Of a DNA stretch of 64,000 bases, positions 35,136 to 43,366 are shown piece by piece. This DNA comes from Merdimonas faecis (lineage in GTDB: Bacteria > Bacillota > Clostridia > Lachnospirales > Lachnospiraceae). Made by a program: the position numbers and the translations under genes. The stretch is from assembly GCF_001754075.1 (NCBI RefSeq), contig NZ_MIEH01000018.1, forward strand, positions 248,001-312,000, given 5' to 3'. The notes below the pieces were generated by a model. The model did not search any database and was not told the origin of the DNA. It saw only the letters and a program-made list of their open reading frames with translations. Position 1 is the first letter of the stretch. Each line of letters starts with the position of its first letter.

Positions 35136-35780
35136 TTAAAGACGCTTGCTGGTGTCCCGTTCCTTGATTTCCACAAGCTTGATGATAGCCTCTGCGGTTC
35201 CGTCAATACCAAGGACGGAACTGTCAAGGCAGATATCATAACTGTCTGCGGATGACCATTTCTTGTTGCTGTAATAGTTATAGTAGCTGGAACGCTGTTT
35301 ATCAGTCTTTAAGATGCGCTCTTTTGCCTTAGCATCCGTCAGGTCATAAAGACGTGCGATCCGTCGGATCCTTGCGTCCAGGTTGGCATGGATAAACAGA
35401 CTTAAGACATTGTCATAACCCTCCAGTGCATAATCCGCACAGCGTCCTACCAGGATACAAGGCCCCTCTTCTGCAATCTTTTTGATCGCGTCAAACTGCG
35501 CCAGAAATACCTTATGGTTAATCGGCATATCTGTATAGCTTCCAGAGGAATATCCAAAAGAATACGTATCCATGACCAGAGAATAAAGGAAGCTGTTTGT
35601 GGGCTTTTCGTCATGAGTCTCAAATAATTCCTGACAGATACCGCTTTCTTTTGCCGCTCTGTTCAGCATTTCTTTATCGTACAATTTGATTCCCAGTTCG
35701 TCGGCAACCTTGTAACCAATCTCTCGTCCGGCACTCCCATATTGTCTTCCGATAGTGATAATTGTAGATGTTTTTGCCAT
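35136..35780 (-). CDS. Cytidylate kinase-like family protein
   Basis: A 214-residue P-loop protein related to cytidylate kinase. The N-terminal loop TIGRQYGSAGREIGYKVADE replaces the standard GKS motif, as usual in this subfamily. Later RIARLYDLTDAKAKERI resembles the Arg-rich lid, and YDICLDSSVLGIDG the final conserved strand. It is not the true Cmk of nucleotide metabolism, and the substrate is unknown. ATG 35780 lies 10 bases after AAGGAG; GTG 35789 is too close to that site. It follows rluD by 25 bases as the last gene of the operon. Confidence 0.85.
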   Translation of the reverse strand: MAKTSTIITIGRQYGSAGREIGYKVADELGIKLYDKEMLNRAAKESGICQELFETHDEKPTNSFLYSLVMDTYSFGYSSGSYTDMPINHKVFLAQFDAIKKIAEEGPCILVGRCADYALEGYDNVLSLFIHANLDARIRRIARLYDLTDAKAKERILKTDKQRSSYYNYYSNKKWSSADSYDICLDSSVLGIDGTAEAIIKLVEIKERDTSKRL

Positions 35781-35805
35781 ACTATTCACGCTCCTTTATC
35801 GTATA

Positions 35806-36723
35806 TTAGCTATTATACATCAATTTGTCTAATAATTCCACAAAATATTGTGGTAAAGGAGCTTCGATTTCAAGATATTCTCCAGTTGACGGATGGATAA
35901 AGCCCAGAATCCGCGCATGGAGAGTCTGTCCCTGCAGCTTCGGGAAGGGACATTTTTTGGGACCGTATACCTGGTCGCCAAGCAGAGGATGGCCGATTGA
36001 CGCCATATGTACCCGGATCTGATGCGTCCTTCCGGTTTCCAGTCGGCAGCGGATATAGGTATAATCACCAAAGCGTTTTAATACCTGATAATGGGTAACT
36101 GCGTTTTTTCCGTTTCTGGAATGGATGCTCATTTTCTTACGGTCTGTAGGATGCCGCCCGATAGGCGCATTAACCGTTCCTTCCTCCTCTTTAATATTTC
36201 CATGAACGATAGCTTCATAGATTCGATGAATGGAATGTTCCTTTAACTGTGCAGACAGACTTTGATGGGCAGAATCTGTTTTGCAGACGACCAGAGATCC
36301 TGTGGTATCCATGTCAATCCGGTGAACAATCCCGGGGCGCATGATCCCATTGATTCCAGAGAGATCCTGTCCGCAGTGATACATCAGCGCATTGACCAGC
36401 GTGCCTGTATAGTGCCCGGGAGCAGGGTGTACAACCATTTGCTTTGGCTTATTTACAACCAACAGATCTTTGTCCTCATAAAGAATGTACAGGGGAATAT
36501 TTTCTGCAGGAATCTCAGGCTCCTTTATCTCCGGAAGAGTAATTGCTATATTATCCCCGGCAACAAGGCGGTATCCTGCCTTGACAGTTTTTCCATCCAC
36601 CAGAACGTGTCCGTCCCGAATTAATTTTTGAATATAAGATCTGGACTTGTCTTCCAGCTCTTCAGAAAGATATCGGTCAATCCTTTCGCCTTCCTGACTT
36701 TCTATGGTGAAGTATTCGGTCAA
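35806..36723 (-). CDS. rluD: RluD-type pseudouridine synthase, TTG start
   Basis: Forms pseudouridines in helix 69 of 23S rRNA in RluD; 305 residues here. An S4 domain (RIDRYLSEELEDKSRSYIQK) precedes the catalytic domain with GIVHRIDMDTTGSLVVCK containing the catalytic Asp, and GRTHQIRVHMASIGHPLLGD. The start is a TTG six bases after AAGGAGG, within the end of lspA. An upstream in-frame ATG would add hydrophobic residues read from the lspA gene and is unlikely. The lspA-rluD order is common in Firmicutes. Confidence 0.94.
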   Translation of the reverse strand: MTEYFTIESQEGERIDRYLSEELEDKSRSYIQKLIRDGHVLVDGKTVKAGYRLVAGDNIAITLPEIKEPEIPAENIPLYILYEDKDLLVVNKPKQMVVHPAPGHYTGTLVNALMYHCGQDLSGINGIMRPGIVHRIDMDTTGSLVVCKTDSAHQSLSAQLKEHSIHRIYEAIVHGNIKEEEGTVNAPIGRHPTDRKKMSIHSRNGKNAVTHYQVLKRFGDYTYIRCRLETGRTHQIRVHMASIGHPLLGDQVYGPKKCPFPKLQGQTLHARILGFIHPSTGEYLEIEAPLPQYFVELLDKLMYNS

Positions 36724-37210
36724 GATCTTCCTCCTTATAATAAAATAACAACAAAATAACAAGTAAAAAAGCTGCAACAGTGACATAAATATCAGCCACG
36801 TTAAAAATTGGAAAATCAATCAGGATAAAATAGAAAAAATCAATCACATATCCGTGGCTTAAGCGGTCAATACAATTTCCCCAGGCTCCTGCAAAGACCA
36901 GAACCCCACATACCTGAAGAGGAAGAAAGCGAAGCTCCATGGGCACGCGGGAAAAGAACCAGATCACTGCGGCGCTGATCAGAAACACACTCAGGATAAA
37001 AATGATCTGCTTCCCCTGAAAAATGCCGAAGGCTGCTCCTCTGTTTTCTAAATACTCCAGTTGAAAAACACCGTCAATGATCACAAAGGGCTTCTGCCCC
37101 TTTAAATTTTCTACGGCGGTCAGTTTTGTGAGCTGGTCAAAGAGGATCAGTCCAAAGGCCACCGCCAGCGCCTTTACATAATTTACATATCTGCGTTTGT
37201 TCAAATCCAT
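36677..37210 (-). CDS. lspA: Lipoprotein signal peptidase (signal peptidase II)
   Basis: The inner-membrane aspartic protease that removes lipoprotein signal peptides. It has 177 residues with four membrane spans. The catalytic aspartates are D115 (GNCIDR) and D140 (FNVAD); the family motif ENRGAAFG is also visible. AGGAG precedes the ATG. It overlaps rluD by 47 bases at its 3' end. It would process, among others, the lipoprotein carboxypeptidase encoded at about 42 kb. Confidence 0.97.
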   Translation of the reverse strand: MDLNKRRYVNYVKALAVAFGLILFDQLTKLTAVENLKGQKPFVIIDGVFQLEYLENRGAAFGIFQGKQIIFILSVFLISAAVIWFFSRVPMELRFLPLQVCGVLVFAGAWGNCIDRLSHGYVIDFFYFILIDFPIFNVADIYVTVAAFLLVILLLFYYKEEDLDRILHHRKSGRRKD

Positions 37211-37250
37211 AGCGTCTCTCCTGTTTTTTCATATTGATCAGCTGCCGCTG

Positions 37251-38006
37251 TTAACGGAATTTGCGGACGGTAATCATATATCTTCCCTTTTTGGTTTCGG
37301 AAAGAATACCGTCATACAGAATACGGCCCATCTTTCTTACTGATATAATATCCCCTTCTTTCAGCCGATATCCGTTGCTGGAGATTAGCTTCCCATTAAC
37401 AAAAACACGGCCGGCTTCGATATAAGAGGTTAATTTGCTCCTGGAAAGGGGAAATGCAAGGGAAAGAACCGTGTCCAGGCGTATTGAAGCTACAGAGCCT
37501 TTTATGGTCTCATAATCAGGCTGATAATCCTCCCGAAAGTCAAAAACAGGTGCGGCGTTAACGACTGTATGCTTCACACGGGTAAGCTGCTCCGTAATAT
37601 AAGAGGCAAGATCCTCGTTTACGAACAGAATGGCAGACCCGTCCCGCGTCAGAATATCACCAATCTTCGAACGCTCGATCCCAAGGTTCATTACTGCACC
37701 CAGGTAATCCCTGTGTGACAGCTCTTCGGCGAATTTCCGGCTGGAAGGAGTGATCTGTATGGCCTGGATAGGATATTGATACTCATAATAAAGAGCATCA
37801 GGTAGAAATGCAGCCATCTGACGCTCTGAGAATCCATACCCTCCGAAGGTTTCATAGCGGGTCATCCACTGATCCTTCGGAGTGGTATGTAAAATATTTA
37901 ATTCGTTCAGGTTAAGAAAATCAGAAAACGTAACAATCCCGCGGTGATAAGCCACCCTGGAAAGTTCGGTCAAACGTTTCTGTAATAAAATCTCTTCTTT
38001 ATTCAT
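37251..38006 (-). CDS. ylmH: YlmH: S4-domain RNA-binding protein
   Basis: 251 residues. An N-terminal YlmH domain (LSRVAYHRGIVTFSDFLNL, later IERSKIGDILTRDG) is followed by a C-terminal S4 domain (SKLTSYIEAGRVFVNGKLIS). It is found next to the division genes in most Firmicutes and has been linked to rescue of stalled ribosomes. It starts just beyond the sepF stop, so it is coupled to sepF. The family is certain; the cellular role is taken from homologues. Confidence 0.95.
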   Translation of the reverse strand: MNKEEILLQKRLTELSRVAYHRGIVTFSDFLNLNELNILHTTPKDQWMTRYETFGGYGFSERQMAAFLPDALYYEYQYPIQAIQITPSSRKFAEELSHRDYLGAVMNLGIERSKIGDILTRDGSAILFVNEDLASYITEQLTRVKHTVVNAAPVFDFREDYQPDYETIKGSVASIRLDTVLSLAFPLSRSKLTSYIEAGRVFVNGKLISSNGYRLKEGDIISVRKMGRILYDGILSETKKGRYMITVRKFR

Positions 38007-38012
38007 TGCTGA

Positions 38013-38573
38013 CTAAAATCTGGTACGCATGGAAGATGCATCAAAAGAAGTATTCAGAAGATCCTGAAGGTCTCCTGAGATGTCAACATTTGTAGGCGTT
38101 ACCAGGAATATGTAATTGGAAATCTTCTGAAGATTTCCACTGATAGCATATGTAGCACCGGAAGTGAAATCGATGATACGCTGTGCAACCTCAAGATCCA
38201 GTCCTTCCAGGTTCAGGATAACAGTACGGCCGCTTAACAGAGTCTCAGTGATCTCTCTGGCATCATCTACAGAAGTAGGTTTAATGACACAGACCTCCAT
38301 GCTGACGTTGCTCCTTCTCGCCGGCTGGCGCATCGGAGTGACTTTATTACTGGAGCGGGAGCCGCTTCTGGAAGATCTGGGGGCTACATCATAGGATTCT
38401 TCCTCTTCCTCATCCTCTTCATATCTTTTAGAACTGGAACGGCCAAACAGACTTTTTTTCGGCTTCTCTTCTTCGTAGTCATCATCATAATCATCGTCGA
38501 AGAAATCGTCGTCGTAATCTTCATCTCCGTCGTTCAGCTTCATAATATCTAAAAACTTATCTAATACTCCCAT
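38013..38573 (-). CDS. sepF: Cell division protein SepF
   Basis: Anchors and bundles FtsZ filaments at the septum. The N terminus VLDKFLDIMKL is an amphipathic membrane-binding helix. A long acidic, Asp-rich and then Ser/Arg-rich linker (residues about 14-95) follows, and the SepF core (MEVCVIKPTSVDDAREITET, GRTVILNLEG, QRIIDFTSGATYAISG) completes 186 residues. GGAG precedes the ATG. It lies between yggS and ylmH, the standard Firmicute order. The acidic linker is notably long. Confidence 0.96.
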   Translation of the reverse strand: MGVLDKFLDIMKLNDGDEDYDDDFFDDDYDDDYEEEKPKKSLFGRSSSKRYEEDEEEEESYDVAPRSSRSGSRSSNKVTPMRQPARRSNVSMEVCVIKPTSVDDAREITETLLSGRTVILNLEGLDLEVAQRIIDFTSGATYAISGNLQKISNYIFLVTPTNVDISGDLQDLLNTSFDASSMRTRF

Positions 38574-38584
38574 TATTTAATCTC

Positions 38585-39292
38585 CTATCTTACGTTTCCT
38601 TGTTGAGCATAATCACGTGCACCGAAAATACCGGTACCTACACGGACCATAGTTGCGCCCTCTTCTATGGCAATCTGATAGTCATTGGTCATACCCATGG
38701 ACAAAATGCTCATAGTAATATTATCAATGTTTTTTCTTGCTATGTCAACAGATAATTTACGTAAACGGGCGAAAATTGGGCGATTTTCCTCCGGATCAGC
38801 TACAAATGGAGCGATAGTCATCAATCCTTTTACACAAATGTGGGGGAATTCAGAGACTTTATCCACAAAAGCGTCTAATTCCTCTGGCATCAGGCCAAAC
38901 TTACTCTCCTCTTTCGCTACATTTACCTCAATAAGTATATTGGCAGTACATTGATGCTTGGCGGCTTCTTTTTCTATAGCTTCGGCAAGACGCAGAGAAT
39001 CCACGGAATGGATCAGTTCGGCCTTATCAATGATATATTTTACCTTATTTCGCTGAAGATGTCCGATCAGATGCCAGTGGATGTCTTCCGGCAAAGCTTC
39101 GTATTTCTCTACCAGCTCCTGCACCTTGTTTTCTCCAAATACACGGACGCCGAGATCATAGGCTTCCTTAAGCGTAGAAACAGGCTTGGTTTTACTGACT
39201 GCGATCAGTGTGACTTCAGATCTGTCGCGTCCGGCCCGTCTGCAGGCAGCATCAATCTTTTCTTCTACCTGTGTAAGATTTTCTTTCAGCAT
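38585..39292 (-). CDS. yggS: YggS-family PLP homeostasis protein
   Basis: A single-domain alanine-racemase-fold protein that binds pyridoxal phosphate and buffers it, without known catalysis. The PLP lysine is K34 in LIAVSKTKP; HLIGHLQRNK and the final SMGMTNDYQIAIEEGATMVRVG are diagnostic. It has 235 residues. AAGGAG precedes the ATG. It is also called ylmE when, as here, it adjoins sepF. Confidence 0.96.
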   Translation of the reverse strand: MLKENLTQVEEKIDAACRRAGRDRSEVTLIAVSKTKPVSTLKEAYDLGVRVFGENKVQELVEKYEALPEDIHWHLIGHLQRNKVKYIIDKAELIHSVDSLRLAEAIEKEAAKHQCTANILIEVNVAKEESKFGLMPEELDAFVDKVSEFPHICVKGLMTIAPFVADPEENRPIFARLRKLSVDIARKNIDNITMSILSMGMTNDYQIAIEEGATMVRVGTGIFGARDYAQQGNVR

Positions 39293-39319
39293 GGTCTATC
39301 TCTCCTTCTGAGTGTTTCT

Positions 39320-40702
39320 TTAAAATACCACGTCATGTTCCTGGATGCCTTCTCCATTCAGGGCAATATGATCATAGTTTGCCAGCCCGTAATCGTTGCC
39401 GGATTGGACGATGTAGTATTCATCGCTTTCGGTGAGGATTGTAACCTGGCGGAACTCAGCATACCCTTTATTGATATTATATACGCCTTGAAGAGTGGCG
39501 GTATCCTGCAAAGTATAGGTCTGGTCGGAGTCCTCCTTTCGAAGGACTGTACCTTCTTTGAAGAGATCCCGGTCCAGATAGATCATTCCTGTTTCGTTGT
39601 CGCGGTAATAGACTTCTGCCTCCTGAAAGCTGGCACTGTCAGATCCGTCGTCGACCAGGACTCCCGTATTGTTGGAATTGCCACCCTGGGTCAGATAATC
39701 CTCGGGAACCGTATAAAATTCCTTTTCTATCACAGAAGATTTGGGGATCTTAAGGCCCGACTGGTTTTCCAGGATCAGTTCGATATCCACGTAACGGTCA
39801 GTAGCGTAACGGACCATGGAAGAATCAAGAGTCAGGACTCCCAGTGTGGCGTCTCCGCTTTTCCGGATCTCGAAGGAGGCCGTTGCAGTCTGATTGTCCT
39901 TGGAAAATTCAATATTGACACTGGTCGTATCCGCCAGCTCTTCCGCCGTATCATCATCCAGAAGTATCACAATATTCCATACATTAGAACGGATCAGCTT
40001 ATATACAGCTTCCCCGGAGTTTATATAAGCATTATTTGCAAGGCTGACCTTTTCATAATCTGCTTTTGTAACCATGTCCTCTGTCACGTCGTCCAGAGAA
40101 AGATCCTCCATGCCATCAGTAGAATATACGATGACACCGTCGGAAGAAGCATTATAGAGGGTCAGCTGCTGAGAACCGTCTACCATCATCTGATCCAGCT
40201 GAGCCTGGCGGCTTTGGTTGGATTTACTATCCAGGATTGTAGAGATACTGTCCTTCAGGCTATATACATCACCGAAGCTTTCGCTCTGGAAGCTGTCACT
40301 GAACGCCTGGGTCTGCTGAAGAATGGCCGACTGCTCTTCTGCAGTCAGGGCTTTGGTATCTTCAGAATCAGAAGAAGAGTCTGCAAACGTTAATTTCTCC
40401 GGCGAAAGGCTGAAGACACGGGTCCGGGCCCCGACTTTGCTGCCCTCCAGAGCAAAATAATTTATGTATCCTTCCGCATCCGCCTGGACTACTGTTTCAT
40501 TCCGGAGGATCAGGCCCGTGTAGGCATTATCCTTCTGGATAGACCCTTCCCTTACTTCATAGATCGACACATGGTTCCCGGTCAGATACATGAGAATCGT
40601 GACGACCAGATAAATAAAAATGACGCCAAAGATCAGGATTCCAATATTAAAATTCCACCGTTTCCGGTAAACTTCGATATTTGTCAATTTTTTATCCGCC
40701 AA
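39320..40702 (-). CDS. HlyD-like adaptor protein, membrane-anchored
   Basis: A 460-residue protein with one N-terminal membrane span (about 19-42) and an extracytoplasmic part. The biotinyl-lipoyl-like half motif EGSIQKDNAYTGLILRNE and AEGYINYFALEGSKVGARTR are typical of HlyD adaptors. A helical, Gln/Ser-rich hairpin at about 115-190 and beta-barrel segments follow. The start is TTG, nine bases after AAAGGAGG. It overlaps the upstream radical SAM gene by 11 bases and precedes yggS. No transporter partner is nearby, so its role in this division-gene setting is unknown. Confidence 0.82.
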   Translation of the reverse strand: MADKKLTNIEVYRKRWNFNIGILIFGVIFIYLVVTILMYLTGNHVSIYEVREGSIQKDNAYTGLILRNETVVQADAEGYINYFALEGSKVGARTRVFSLSPEKLTFADSSSDSEDTKALTAEEQSAILQQTQAFSDSFQSESFGDVYSLKDSISTILDSKSNQSRQAQLDQMMVDGSQQLTLYNASSDGVIVYSTDGMEDLSLDDVTEDMVTKADYEKVSLANNAYINSGEAVYKLIRSNVWNIVILLDDDTAEELADTTSVNIEFSKDNQTATASFEIRKSGDATLGVLTLDSSMVRYATDRYVDIELILENQSGLKIPKSSVIEKEFYTVPEDYLTQGGNSNNTGVLVDDGSDSASFQEAEVYYRDNETGMIYLDRDLFKEGTVLRKEDSDQTYTLQDTATLQGVYNINKGYAEFRQVTILTESDEYYIVQSGNDYGLANYDHIALNGEGIQEHDVVF

Positions 40703-41651
40703 TAAAGACTTCCTCCTTTAAAGCCGCGCCGCCAAGATAATCAAAACGGCTTCCCTGCCGCAAGCCCTCCCGGGTCATGATATCAAGTAGCTCGTCCCTT
40801 AGCTTCCACCAGCTTGCGCCCCAGTTGCAGAATACAGAGTCCTTTTCCGGAATCCGGCTGAACAGGCGCTCCACGGCAATATCCGGGGACAGATACTCCA
40901 GAAATGCGATCACACGCCTGAAGTATTCTTCTTTAGAACATAAAGCTATTGTACCATTTTCATACTCTTCGCACAACCTTGTGTTTTTAGCGATATAAAG
41001 AGAATGGACTTTTACGATGTTCACCCGCAGTGCAGACAGGATCTTGGCGGTCTCTATCGCGTCTGTCAGATGATCGCCCGGGAGATTCAGGATTACATGT
41101 GTACAGAGATCGAATCCATAAGGGCGGATCATCTGGACAGCATCCAGAAATTCGGCCAGGGTATGTCCGCGGCTGACTGCAAGTAGCGTGTGATAATTTA
41201 CTGTCTGCAGACCCAGTTCCAGCGTGATGGAGATTCCGTAAGTGCTGCGTATCCCGTCAAGTACATCGAGATAACCGGAAGTAATACAGTCGGGTCTGGT
41301 GGATACGGCAATTTCCACAATATCTTCTGTCTCTGCTGCTTCCAGCAGATATTGCCGGAAGTCTTCCAGGGGAAGGTAGGTATTCGTGTAATTCTGAAAA
41401 TATGCGATATATTTGTAAGCGTGGTACCTTTTAGCAATCCTGGCTTTTGCTGTAAGCAGCTGCTCTTTTACAGGCACAGAGCTTTCCATCGCCTCAAACC
41501 CGGTCCCGGATTCGGCACAAAAAGCACATCCCCTGCCGTTTCTGCGGTTTGGACATGTGACGGGCAGATTGACCGGCAGTTTATAGACCTTTTCTCCGTA
41601 TTTTGTTTTCAGATACTCTGAGTATGGATAATAAGGTATTGTTTCCTGCAT
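40692..41651 (-). CDS. Radical SAM protein, TIGR01212 family
   Basis: 319 residues of the YtqA-like family. The cluster motif has an unusual spacing, CPNRRNGRGCAFC, as is normal for the group. Other blocks are YIAYFQNYTNTYLP and SVSRGHTLAEF-like GLQTVNYHTLLAVSRGHT. AGGGAG ahead of ATG 41651 sets the start; the frame extends upstream to 41732 without a site. It is the first gene of the minus-strand operon ending in the cytidylate-kinase-like gene. The reaction is unknown; a link with tRNA modification has been proposed for relatives. Confidence 0.9.
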   Translation of the reverse strand: MQETIPYYPYSEYLKTKYGEKVYKLPVNLPVTCPNRRNGRGCAFCAESGTGFEAMESSVPVKEQLLTAKARIAKRYHAYKYIAYFQNYTNTYLPLEDFRQYLLEAAETEDIVEIAVSTRPDCITSGYLDVLDGIRSTYGISITLELGLQTVNYHTLLAVSRGHTLAEFLDAVQMIRPYGFDLCTHVILNLPGDHLTDAIETAKILSALRVNIVKVHSLYIAKNTRLCEEYENGTIALCSKEEYFRRVIAFLEYLSPDIAVERLFSRIPEKDSVFCNWGASWWKLRDELLDIMTREGLRQGSRFDYLGGAALKEEVFIGG

Positions 41652-41693
41652 AAAAAACTCCCTGTTATGAATATTTTTCGAAAGAACTGTAAT

Positions 41694-41727
41694 ACTAACG
41701 GTAGCGTCGGCGAATACCGGCGTTAGT
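41694..41727 (+). other. Hairpin in the leader of the DUF378 gene
   Basis: ACTAACG (41694-41700) pairs with CGTTAGT (41721-41727), with further inner pairing, 6 bases before the AGGAGG of the DUF378 gene. Possible regulatory stem; no known family recognised. Confidence 0.4.
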
Positions 41728-41748
41728 AGCAAAAAAGGAGGAATTCAT

Positions 41749-41949
41749 ATGAAATGGTTTGATTACACAGCTTTGACTCTGGTAATCATAGGAGCTGTCA
41801 ACTGGCTGCTAATTGGTATCTTCCGTTTTGACCTGGTGGCTTTCCTGTTTGGAAATCTGTCCTGGCTGTCCCGTATTATCTATACACTGGTGGGACTTTG
41901 CGGACTGTATCTCATCAGTCTGTATGGAAGGATTTCAAGTTCTTCATAG
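41749..41949 (+). CDS. DUF378 small membrane protein
   Basis: 66 residues with two membrane spans. The sequence begins with the DUF378 pattern FDYTALTLVIIGAVNWLLIG and has the second span in RIIYTLVGLCGLYLISL. AGGAGG precedes the ATG. It is a lone plus-strand gene between two minus-strand blocks. Function is unknown for the family. Confidence 0.9.
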   Translation: MKWFDYTALTLVIIGAVNWLLIGIFRFDLVAFLFGNLSWLSRIIYTLVGLCGLYLISLYGRISSSS

Positions 41950-41955
41950 AGTAAA

Positions 41956-41983
41956 GGGGTATCCCTTTTAAGAGATGCCCCTC
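41956..41983. terminator. Imperfect hairpin between convergent genes
   Basis: AGGGG ... CCCCT with inner ATC/GAT and CTT/AAG pairs and single mismatches, lying between the DUF378 stop and the dac stop. T-runs are short; it may serve both strands. Confidence 0.55.
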
Positions 41984-42984
41984 TAATCCTCAGATTCAGT
42001 ATTTTCAGGAATATTGTCTACCAGTGCAGTCATATCCTGGTAAAGCAGATCCTTGGTATCGGCTCCCATGACAATGGAAATATACGGCTGGCCGCCATCA
42101 TCCTTTGAAAGAAGTACAAGACAGTTTCCGGCAAGCTTTGTAGTACCGGTTTTCCCGCCTACCAGTGTCACATTCTGTGGAGAGGCGGCCTCTCCGGTAG
42201 CATAAAAATTAGTAGGCTCCCATTCCACGGATCTGGGATTTCCATCAGCGCCGGTAATATCCGGTGTATAGGAGTCGGCACTGATCACTTCTATAAATTC
42301 ATCATGTTTGATACATTCATTGAAGATCAGATAAAGATCATAGGCAGTGGTATAATGATTATCGCTGTGAAGTCCGTGGGGATTTTCAAAATGTGTCTGT
42401 GTTGCCATCAGTTTTCTGGCTTCTTCGTTCATCAGATCGACAAAATCGTCCACATTTCCGCTGACTGTCTCCGCAATCGCCACTGCGGCATCGTTTCCGG
42501 AGCAGAGCAAAAGACCATACAGCAGATCCTTCAGTGTCAGCACGTCTCCCTGTTGAAGTTTGGCAACAGATTCATCTGCCGCAAAGCTGGAGGCAGATGC
42601 TGCTTCCGAGACCGTGACCTCTTCGGAGAGATCACCATAAAGAATGGCAACCAGCGCAGTCATGATCTTAGTTGTACTGGCAGGATAAAGTTTGTCAAAA
42701 ACCTGATAGGCAAAATCCACTTCTCCTCCGTTCACGTCAAAAAGAGCGGCAGCATGAAGGCCTGATGCATCCGGAGCGCCGGTCATCTCCACATTTCCCT
42801 CGGTGACACAGAGATCTTCTGCGTACAGGCTGGCCTGATAAATATTCTGATTATAGTTTTCTGTTTCATATTCTGTGACCACGTCTTTGGTCTCAAAAAG
42901 GGAGCAGCCGCTAAGCAGAATGGTTCCGCACAAAACGGCAGCTGTTGTTTTAAAATAATTACCGATACATTTCACGCCAGTCAA
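41983..42984 (-). CDS. D-alanyl-D-alanine carboxypeptidase as a lipoprotein
   Basis: A penicillin-binding S11 peptidase that trims the last D-Ala from peptidoglycan stems. The active site is complete: S103-T-T-K106 (PASTTKIMTA), S162-G-N164 and K278-T-G280. The N terminus carries a lipobox (ILLSGC, C27 in this numbering), so it is predicted to be lipid-anchored. The start is uncertain: TTG 42984 is very close to GGAG and GTG 42975 rather far. The C-terminal PBP5 domain is absent. It is the last gene of the mre-min-rodA array and overlaps mgsA. Confidence 0.9.
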   Translation of the reverse strand: MTGVKCIGNYFKTTAAVLCGTILLSGCSLFETKDVVTEYETENYNQNIYQASLYAEDLCVTEGNVEMTGAPDASGLHAAALFDVNGGEVDFAYQVFDKLYPASTTKIMTALVAILYGDLSEEVTVSEAASASSFAADESVAKLQQGDVLTLKDLLYGLLLCSGNDAAVAIAETVSGNVDDFVDLMNEEARKLMATQTHFENPHGLHSDNHYTTAYDLYLIFNECIKHDEFIEVISADSYTPDITGADGNPRSVEWEPTNFYATGEAASPQNVTLVGGKTGTTKLAGNCLVLLSKDDGGQPYISIVMGADTKDLLYQDMTALVDNIPENTESED

Positions 42985-43354
42985 GATCTCCTCTGTCTAT
43001 TGCTAAAATAATCAACTCAGCCGTTGCCAGATTGGTGGCCATCGGGATATTATACATATCACACAGCCGTATCACATCATTGACATCCGGCTCATGAGGC
43101 TTTGGATCATTGGGTTCGCGCAGAAAAATGAGAGCGTCGATATCATTCTGGGCGATCTGTGCACCAAGCTGCTGCTTCCCGCCAAGGGGACCAGCCAGAT
43201 ATTTATGGATGTTCAGATTTGTAACTTCCTCAATCAGCCTTCCGGTAGTTCCGGTTGCATACAGATTGTGCTTACTCAGGATTCCTCTGTAAGCAATGCA
43301 GAAATTCTGCATCAATGTTTTTTTGGAATCATGTGCTATCAGCCCTATATTCAT
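42959..43354 (-). CDS. mgsA: Methylglyoxal synthase
   Basis: Converts dihydroxyacetone phosphate to methylglyoxal and phosphate, a bypass that relieves sugar-phosphate stress. At 131 residues it is full length. IGLIAHDSKK, YATGTTGRLIEE, GPLGGKQQLGAQI and FLREPNDPKPHEPDV, with catalytic Asp and phosphate-binding residues, are diagnostic. ATG 43354 lies eight bases after AAGGAG. It sits between rodA and the carboxypeptidase gene, tying a metabolic valve to envelope genes. Confidence 0.96.
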   Translation of the reverse strand: MNIGLIAHDSKKTLMQNFCIAYRGILSKHNLYATGTTGRLIEEVTNLNIHKYLAGPLGGKQQLGAQIAQNDIDALIFLREPNDPKPHEPDVNDVIRLCDMYNIPMATNLATAELIILAIDRGDLDWREMYR

Positions 43355-43366
43355 GATTTTCACTCC

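Noticed and set aside
36724-36819. Hydrophobic N-terminal extension of RluD
   Set aside because: These codons are the lspA 3' region in another frame; AAGGAGG lies between them and the TTG start.
38951-40393. A 480-codon open frame on the plus strand
   Set aside because: It lies antisense to the yggS and HlyD-like genes, has no ribosome-binding site, and its translation looks like a shadow of a real coding strand.
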